Positions 56,948 through 64,000 of a DNA stretch of 64,000 bases are shown one piece after another (position 1 is the first letter of the stretch; each line of letters opens with the position of its first letter). A program made the translations under genes and the position numbers. Under the pieces are notes generated by a model. The model had not been told where the DNA came from and did not search any database. It was given only the letters and a program-made list of their open reading frames with translations. The DNA comes from Pratylenchus scribneri (taxonomy: Eukaryota; Nematoda; Chromadorea; Rhabditida; Pratylenchidae): positions 2,790,001 through 2,854,000 of the forward strand of contig JAQSEB010000023.1 in NCBI GenBank assembly GCA_030063045.1, given 5' to 3'.

Positions 56948-59900
56948 ATGAAGAACACTGAAGCTGGAAACGGAAATCAACAACAAAATCAAGAAAGTCG
57001 ACCCAACTCTGAAGAAACCGGGCAAAAATCACCGAAACATCAAAAAAGAGAGCCAAAGCGACAAAACCGACAAGGCCAGGAAGGGAACAGTCAAAGTGGG
57101 CACCATCACCATCAACAACAAAGGGAAGCCCAACAACCTCCACAAACTCCACCGCAACAACGGCAAAGATGGCGCCAAGGGCAGGAAAGACAACAAAATC
57201 GACAAACAACTAATCAGGTTAAAATTTGAAATTGTTTAAAAATTAATTTATCAAATTTATTAGCAAGTTGAAACGCAACGATGGCATGGCATTGGTGGTG
57301 GAGGTGGCGGCGGAAATGGTGGTCCTCGCGGCAATCGACAATATTTCAACAACCAAAATCAGCAGCAGCAAAGACAAAGATGGCAGCAAAGAGGCAGAGG
57401 ATTTATTGCTGGGAGAGGAACAAAGGCAAAGGTTTTTTAAATTTTAATAGAAAAATTTGTGCACATTTTGATAGGAACGAATGGACCATGCCGGCGTGAA
57501 AATGACGGGTCAAGTCAGCGATTGCTCCATTTGCTACCAACAATCGGATTTGTTCGGATTAGGCGATTGTATGCATCCGGTTAATATTTTGTTTAAATAA
57601 ATTCATAAAATTTATATTTCACAGATTTGCATGGAATGTGCACTTCGCATTCGAGTGTTCGGCGAATCGCGTCAATGTCCACATTGTCGAGCCGAAATTC
57701 CAACGGTATTCAATCTTCTCTATTTAACCGAATTCATTTTATTATTTTTAGTTAAATTTTGTCTCGGCCCCTCCCGGTCAACAACTTCTTCTTCGCCTTC
57801 CATACCAAACCATCGACCAACCGGAACACCAACGAAAATTTGGAGTTTTGTTCGAGTCCCAATATGCTTTGGATTGTTTCAATGCGTATATGGCAAATCG
57901 ATGTATTGAATGTGGGAAAAGGTTCCAATAAAAATTAAATTTTAATTGATTAATTAATTTTAAAAGGGGTAAACAAACCGAATTTGGCGCCTTCGCAGAA
58001 TTGCGGGCACATTTGGCCCAGGCCCATGAACTCTCATTTTGCCATATTTGTTGTGATAATTTGAATGTGCTGATCAAGGACAGGCGAGTTTATAGCCGAG
58101 ATGAGCTGCAACAACACATGAATGGAAAATTGGCCGGCGAACAGGAAGGATTTAGAGGTAAAATAAAATTGGAAGGAAAAATTAATATTTTATAGGTCAT
58201 CCAACTTGCCAATTCTGTGAGGAACGATTCTACGATGATGAACAACAATATAGGCATTTACGGAAGGAGCATTATTATTGCCAATTTTGTGATCAGGATG
58301 GACGGGAACAAAATGTTTTTTACAGGTTTTTGGTCTCAATTTATAATTATTTAGTACATTTTAATTTGAAGGAATCAATTCCAATTGAATAAGCACAATT
58401 CGAGGTGCCATCATCCTTGTACGGATCCGGAATGTTTACAAATGGGAATTTGTTTCCGAACCGATGTTGAGCTGGACGTCCATAAAGTAAGTTCTTTTTT
58501 TTTGGTTTTAATTATGAAAATTAAATTTTAGGCAAAACAACATCATCGTTGGCTCTATCAAAGCGGAGGAGGAAATGGCGTTGGGCCGAGTCGATCTGGC
58601 ACAATTCCATTGGATATTCAATTTACGCATTCTCGAGGCGGCCAAAATCGTCAGCCAAATGAAATTGATGAGAATTTGGCAGCAAATTCGGAATCGGATC
58701 AACAGAATAGGTTTGTTTTAATTTTATTCAATTAATTTTCAATTAAAAATTAAAGACAACAACAACAATCCCAAATTGTGCGAATTGTGCCCAGCGCCCA
58801 AAGTCAACAACAAACCATCCAAATTGTTCGTCCTCCCTCGCTGCTGGCCAATTCCATCAATTCAAATGCCGATTTTCCCAGTTTGCCAGCACCGCCCCCG
58901 CCACCCACCATTCAACAATATGGGGCCCCACCCGGATGGATTGACCATCATTCAAATCATCTTCAGGTTTTAATATTTTTTGATCATTCTAATTTCATTT
59001 TCATTCAGATTCGTCCAAATCAGCCAAATCCAATTTCCAATCGGCCGTCCATCCCTTCGTTGAATTCTCGCGACCAATTCCCATCCCTTGGCGGCGGCGG
59101 TCAATCTTCCAAAGTTTTGGGCCAACAAAACAACACAATTTGGGGACAAAAAAGCACAAAAGAATTGGTTTGTTTGGTTTGAGCTTTTCCTTTAATTCCC
59201 CAAATTATTTTTTTATAGTTTGCCCCGAGGCCGGCAGGTGCGGAGTCATCGAAGAAATTGGAAGAATCAAAACGGCCAAAATTCATTCCTTCGCCCGAAT
59301 GTTGGCCGGAACATATGCTGGAAAAATTGAAAGCCCGTGAAGAGGGGAAACCCGACCCGGATCCAATTCAACCACCAAATTGGTTGAATCCACCGAAAAA
59401 GGAAAAGAAAAGAAAGGTTTAAAAAATTAATTATTATTTAATTAATTTAATATTTTCGAATTTGAAGACAAAAACTATTCCATTGGCATCGGCGGCCAAT
59501 CGATTGGCAGCGGCGGAAATGGCTTTGGATTTGGTGCCTTCTTCCTCTGCCTCAAAATTCAACACATTGGCCGCATATGATGAAATGGACGAATCGACCA
59601 GTGCTGGGAAAGCAACGACAAATTGGTGGAGTGGAGGTAAAATTGCGGGGAATTTAAATGCAATTTTGGAAAATATTTCTGTTTTAGGCCAACAACCCCC
59701 ATCCACCCGCGCCCAACTCAAATTGACCCCTTCGAAGGATGACCCCGACTTTGTTCGAATCCAACTTCCTGGCGATCAACGAAAGCAGCGAATTGAACAA
59801 CAAAAAGCACAAATTGTTGGGGATGAGGAGGAAAAGGTCTTTTGGGGAATGGAATATTTTCGAATAATAAATTATTTATAGAATTCCACATTGTCGATTG

Positions 59901-60226
59901 GACCGCCGCCTGGATTCGAATTTGAGGCATTACAAAAAGAGAGGCCGAAATACGAAAGTGAAGAGAACGATTGGGAGGCACAAAATGATGAGGATGCCCT
60001 GAAGGGGAAAGCAGAAAAAAGGTGAGCAATTACATAAAAATATTCAAATGAATGCAAATTATTCATTTTCAGCTCTTCTCCCATTCATTTGCCTTCCTCC
60101 CCCGATCCACCAGCTGGCCCATCCAACAGTGGCGGCGGTGGAGGGATTGTTCATTTGACAATGCGTTCAATTGCATCGGCCATTTTTGGTGGTGGTGGCG
60201 GCGAAGATGATGACAAAAAGGAATAG
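56948..60226 (+). CDS. ZNF598: E3 ubiquitin ligase ZNF598/Hel2 homologue (ribosome-collision sensor)
   Basis: About thirteen exons, roughly 800 aa. A long Gln/Arg/Gly-rich N-terminus (REPKRQNRQGQEGNSQSGHH; RGG-type GRGFIAGRGTK) precedes a C4-type RING: SDCSICYQQSDLFGLGDCMH, ICMECALRIRVFGESRQCPH, CRAEIPT. It is followed by the conserved post-RING NFVSAPPGQQLLLRLPYQ-like block, FGVLFESQYALDCFNAYMAN and RCIECGK. C2H2 fingers: GAFAELRAHLAQAHELSFCH, CCDNLNVLIKDRRVYSRDEL, HPTCQFCEERFYDDEQQYRH, HYYCQFCDQDG and CTDPECLQMGICFRTDVELD. The C-terminal half is Pro/Ser-rich and ends SAIFGGGGGEDDDKKE. ZNF598 monoubiquitinates small-subunit proteins on collided ribosomes. The domain order matches exactly. 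Confidence 0.92.
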
Positions 60227-60899
60227 AGGAAAATGGAAAAACAAAAATGCCATTCAATTTATTTTCGGATTATTATTGTGATCGACCCACCCAACCAAAA
60301 CATTCATTCATTCATCTTTTGATGGAGATTTTAATATTTCATCTTTCCAATTCACCTTCACTCTTACATTTTTTTGTTCAGACTTTCCATTTGGGATTGG
60401 TATTCTTCATCCATTCATTGCTGAATTACATATATTTCTGTTCTATACATATTTAAATGTGCATTGGATTGGATTAGATTTATTTTATAAATAAATTTGG
60501 ACAACAAATGTATGTAATTTTTATAAACTAGCTCGGGCTGGATTGGTATGCCTTCTTCGTCCTCTTCAGCAGGGCTCAGGGAATTAATTTTTCTAGAAAA
60601 TATTAAAAATAAAAAGTTGAAAAAATTATTTGCTCTTTTACTGGGAATCGAACTTTCGTAGCCTATATCAAGAAACCAATAGCTCTACCACTGCGCCATC
60701 CATCTCGATGGACGGAGCTCTATTCAATTCCACTAAATTACACATAACAAAATCGATAATTTTGCTTATTTCATTGTTGCAAAAATAATTGCCTAATAAA
60801 TTCAAAAATTGACAATGTAAATAAATTTATTCAGTTTAATTTTAATAATAAGCCATTCATTAGTGATCGTTCCTTATATGAACTCCATTTTACCCCCAT
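60227..60899. other. Intergenic with a tRNA-derived repeat
   Basis: AT-rich except for the tRNA-like segment at 60631-60710 and a GC-richer lead-in at about 60528-60585. Confidence 0.5.
60631..60710 (-). repeat. tRNA-derived segment (SINE head or tRNA pseudogene)
   Basis: On the minus strand: GGATGGCGCAGTGGTAGAGC, a near-perfect D-arm/A-box, then 38 nt later AGTTCGATTCCC, a B-box/T-loop. The anticodon and acceptor stems do not pair well, so not a functional tRNA. It differs from the CTAG-ended elements in both boxes. Confidence 0.6.
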
Positions 60900-62165
60900 T
60901 CATGGTGAATGAGCCGCCGGATTGGTGGCCACGTCCTCTGGATTCAATGCCAAATGCTCGCAAATTTCCTCCCAATCTGGCCAATAACGGCGTTTCATTC
61001 GTTGTACAAAATGCAACAAATTTGGTGCACTTTTCTCCAACATTGGTTTCACCTCTTTTGAATGCAATGGACAGTCGACAAATTGGACCAAATGGCCAAA
61101 AAGGGTGGCATCCAACTGTGGCAAATCGAATAATAAATTTGGGAAATGAGAAGATTATAATTGAATATTTTCATTCAATAAAAATATCATCTATTTTTTG
61201 ATTATGCCAATGGGCACATTTTTGCAAATTCTCCCTCTACAGTATATTTAGAAAGTTGAAATTACCGTTGTTGGATTGTCTCCAAAAAGGAATTGTTTGT
61301 CACCGAGCATTCTATCAACAAAATTGTCCAATTTCCCCTCACATTAAATTCCCCAGAATTTACGTCGAAAGAGCCATCAAATCTTTCTTAGTAACTTCGT
61401 CAATTTCGGCCTGGTTCAAACGTCCATAGCCTTGGAATTGGAGCATTCTTTTATACTGAAAATATTCACACAAATTGGGAAAATAATTCTTTCTTTTACC
61501 GCTGCCGCAGTCTTCCTGGCATTAAGCTTTTGGAAAAGGATTTTCTGGATGCCCGTAAAATGTGGCAGCCATCCTTTTTCGCCGAATAACCAACTAAAAT
61601 CCTTGCTTCGGTCATATGCGCAACAACTTAATTAGAGGAGGAATATCCAATTATTTTGATGCGAAATTTGGCACCGGAACAGGGATTCCTCGATGAGAAT
61701 TGTGTACGCACGGAAATGGGCCCTTTCGATGGTATTCAATTTGCCATCAATGGCCAATTTGAAATGATTTCGTAAATGTTCAATGATTGAATTGGAATCG
61801 GCAAATTGGCGGCCATTTAATTCAATGAATGGGATTTGGCCTTTTGCTGAGGCCTTTTTGAATTCATTGCTAACATTCTAAGGGAATAATGAATTATGAT
61901 GGCATTTTGGCGAAATGGATTATACTCTATATTTGAGGCCATTCATTCGGAGCCAAGTTTCCAATTTTAGGGAAAAAGGTGATGGACTTGGCAACATTTT
62001 GGTTCGGGGGAATTGGATGAGGTAAACGACATCCGGTTTCCATTCTCGGACGACCAAACCATGGACTGGTTTCATATTTGCCTGAAATTGTGAATAAATA
62101 TTGAATATTCCATGCAATTTCGAGGGCCACAATAAATTCTTTTTCACAGATTTGAAAAATCCCAA
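60900..62165 (-). CDS. FAX/CDR-family protein (metaxin-like GST fold)
   Basis: About six exons, roughly 290 aa. The start chosen is MGFFKSVKKNLLWPSKLHG at 62165. The thioredoxin-like domain: REWKPDVVYLIQFPRTKMLP, SPSPFSLKLETWLRMNGLKY, then KASAKGQIPFIELNGRQFAD and SNSIIEHLRNHF. The GST-C-like domain: FSWLFGEKGWLPHFTG, YKRMLQFQGYGRLNQAEIDE, MLGDKQFLFGDNPTT, LDATLFGHLVQFVDCPL, PNLLHFVQRMKRRYWPDWEE. These match the failed-axon-connections / cadmium-responsive (CDR) family of nematodes. Catalytic GST residues are not conserved in the family. The role is uncertain: membrane-associated, stress- or axon-related. The 5' exon could extend further. Confidence 0.82.
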
Positions 62166-63388
62166 AATGGTCCTTCCAATTTTGAGAAGGAATTAAATTT
62201 AACGAGGAATAAATTGGGGAGAGGGTTGGTTGGTTGTGCACAAAACAGGTTATTTGTTAATGTGCCTCATTTTTAAAACGTGGCCTCCCCTCAATCGCCA
62301 CCCGCAAATGTCGTTTTGCCTCATTTGTGAAGGAGGGGATGGATGCTAATTAGGCGGAAATTGTGGTAATCGAAAATTGGAGGAGAGGATTGACGAATAT
62401 ATTGTAAAATGCACAGTGAAAATAAATTTAGAAACGCCCAAAAAATTACAATTGGCCGATGATTCATTTGTAAAAGGGTGAATGGATCAATGGAATCATT
62501 TAAAACCTTTATTTGTTTCTGATTTGATTTTGAAATATTCAATTCATTTGGGGTTCCATTGACACGAAGAGAATTATTAATTTGCGATTATGGCCAAAAT
62601 TAAATGGAAGAATTGAAAGATGTTTAATAATTGAGAGTTAGAAAATGGGCTAATAAAATAATATTTAATATTTATTATATGCTAATTGGTGGGATCAAGG
62701 ATGGTGAATGGGTTTTGAAAATCGGGGACATGGGGACTAAGGAGCTAAGTTGATTTTTAACAAAATATGAATTTGGATGGAGGAATTGCATAGAATACCC
62801 CGGAACTACAATCATTGTTGTTTTGAATCAATTGGATTCCTTTATTCATCAAAAAACAATGAATTGAGCCTCAGGAAAGGATAATTCAAAGGGATTGGAA
62901 ATATATTGTCAGCCAATTGAAATTTAGATTCTCATTTTGTTGTAGGTATTCCATACTTCATTTTACCAATTATTTTGAATTCGTAATAATTATATTTATT
63001 TATTTTTATTTGATTTTCAATGGATGGAATGTTTTTGTAAATTGTTTACACAAAATTGCTTAGAAAAGGATGTAAAGCACATTTCCGTGAATGAATGAAT
63101 TCATCAATGTTCTCCTTTCAATACATTGATTGTGAGAGAAGATTAATAAAATTATTCTACAAATATTTATTAATAAAAATATTACTAAATAATTTTTCCA
63201 TTTTTCCCGGAACAATTCATTAATAAAATGAATTGATGCTCTCAATTCCAATCAATTTTATACTGACAATCATTACAATTTGATGAAATGATCGATCCAC
63301 ATTGAATTGTTCACCGTTCCGAATAAACAAAAATGGGACACCACCAAAAATGGGATCACTTTTATTGATGAAATATTCCCAATAAAAA
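62166..63388. other. Intergenic
   Basis: AT-rich; no gene or repeat recognised. Confidence 0.5.
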
Positions 63389-64000
63389 ATGGATTCAATG
63401 TTCAATTCAACAACCCAATTCCCCTCCAAAACCACCGAAGGATTCAATTATAATCAAACTTTGCTTAGTCCAATCACCTCAATCCCTGCCAAAATTCTTT
63501 CAGTTTATTTGCCCATTCCAATTATTATTTTTGGAATATTCGGCAATTTGGCCACATTTTTCACAATTTTATTTTCACATCTTCGAAAGGTAATTATTAA
63601 TCCATCCAATTGATATTATTTTTTCACCACATCCTTTCCAGACATATGTGAACAAATATTTACTGATTATTTTACTTTCCGATACCGAATTATTGATCAA
63701 ATTGGCTGTTGAACGAACATTCAAAACCAGTCAAATTAATTATTTTGTCTGCTTCATCAGCCAATATTTGTGGAATTTGCCCCTTTATATCACAAATTTG
63801 ACCGTACTTTTGCTGACCATCGAACGATTTTTTGCCATCATTTTCCCATTGAGTCATCTAAAGGTCCTCTTGAAAAGGGCAAATATCTCAAAATTTATAA
63901 ATAGATGAATATTAAAGAATTACAATCACTGAGGAATAAATAATTGATCATTCCTTCTCTTCTGGCCAATTTACCCTAATTCAAAAAGGATTGATACATC
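63389..64000 (+). CDS. Rhodopsin-like GPCR (peptide-receptor type), 5' part only
   Basis: Two exons are visible. Exon 1 (63389 to about 63588): extracellular N-terminus with three N-x-S/T sites (MDSMFNSTTQF, NYNQT), then TM1 IPIIIFGIFGNLATFFTILF with the GN of class A receptors and SHLRK. Exon 2 (about 63643-63863): YVNKYLLIILLSDTELLIKL (TM2 with Asp), CFISQYLWNLPLYITNLTVL and LTIERFFAIIFPLSHLK, a DRY-equivalent ERF after TM3. Exon 2 stops at a GTCCTC donor and the rest lies beyond the window. It resembles FMRFamide-type or other peptide GPCRs more than srsx. Ligand unknown. Confidence 0.75.

Overview
The window is nuclear DNA of a nematode. It is AT-rich, with compact genes split by many tiny introns (mostly about 40-60 nt, GT..TTTCAG or TTTTAG). 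The gene content is characteristic: srsx-type and Sra-superfamily chemoreceptors, a transthyretin-like protein, DB-module, ET-module and ShKT-domain secreted proteins, a worm-specific (WAGO-like) Argonaute and a maT-type mariner. Several start codons sit just downstream of a TTTTCAG/TTTTAG-like acceptor, which fits spliced-leader trans-splicing. I cannot name the species. Gene spans below run from start to stop codon including introns; exon edges were read by eye.

Layout. 1-13 kb: a partial Sra-type receptor (-), a transthyretin-like gene (+) carrying a 620-bp foldback element in an intron, a small secreted or anchored protein (-), two srsx-type receptors (+, then -), a SUGCT-like CoA-transferase (+) and a ShKT-domain secreted protein (+). 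13.5-19 kb: three same-strand Sra-superfamily receptors in different states: a relic, an apparently intact gene, and a copy with two disabling lesions. 19-21.4 kb: repeats only (a hexamer-derived satellite, then a GC-richer block of 120-bp and 40-bp tandem units). 21.6-30.3 kb: housekeeping genes, namely AP-3 beta, ALKBH7, a PIR-1/DUSP11-like RNA 5'-phosphatase and EIF4A3.

30.7-45.7 kb: an intact maT transposon ending 9 bp past a GT14 glycosyltransferase, a divergent GT31 glycosyltransferase, an ET-module secreted protein, a second array of the hexamer satellite, an SLC13 carboxylate transporter with a GC-AG intron, a coiled-coil protein with a tRNA-like element in its last intron, and a FYV7/TAP26-like nucleolar protein. 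46-64 kb: two tandem DB-module proteins, the Argonaute (-), a small unknown protein (-), ZNF598/Hel2 ubiquitin ligase (+), a FAX/CDR-family thioredoxin-fold protein (-), and the 5' end of a rhodopsin-like GPCR running off the right edge.

The genes do not form one pathway. Themes are chemosensation (six receptor loci), secreted Cys-rich proteins, RNA metabolism (EIF4A3, PIR-1, Argonaute, ZNF598, FYV7) and Golgi glycosylation (GT14/GT31). The most notable structures are the foldback element with 8-bp target duplication beside a 30-nt micro-exon, the receptor decay series, the intron-containing intact maT element, a dispersed tRNA-like element with CTAG-type ends, and GCGAAGC-bearing tandem repeats.
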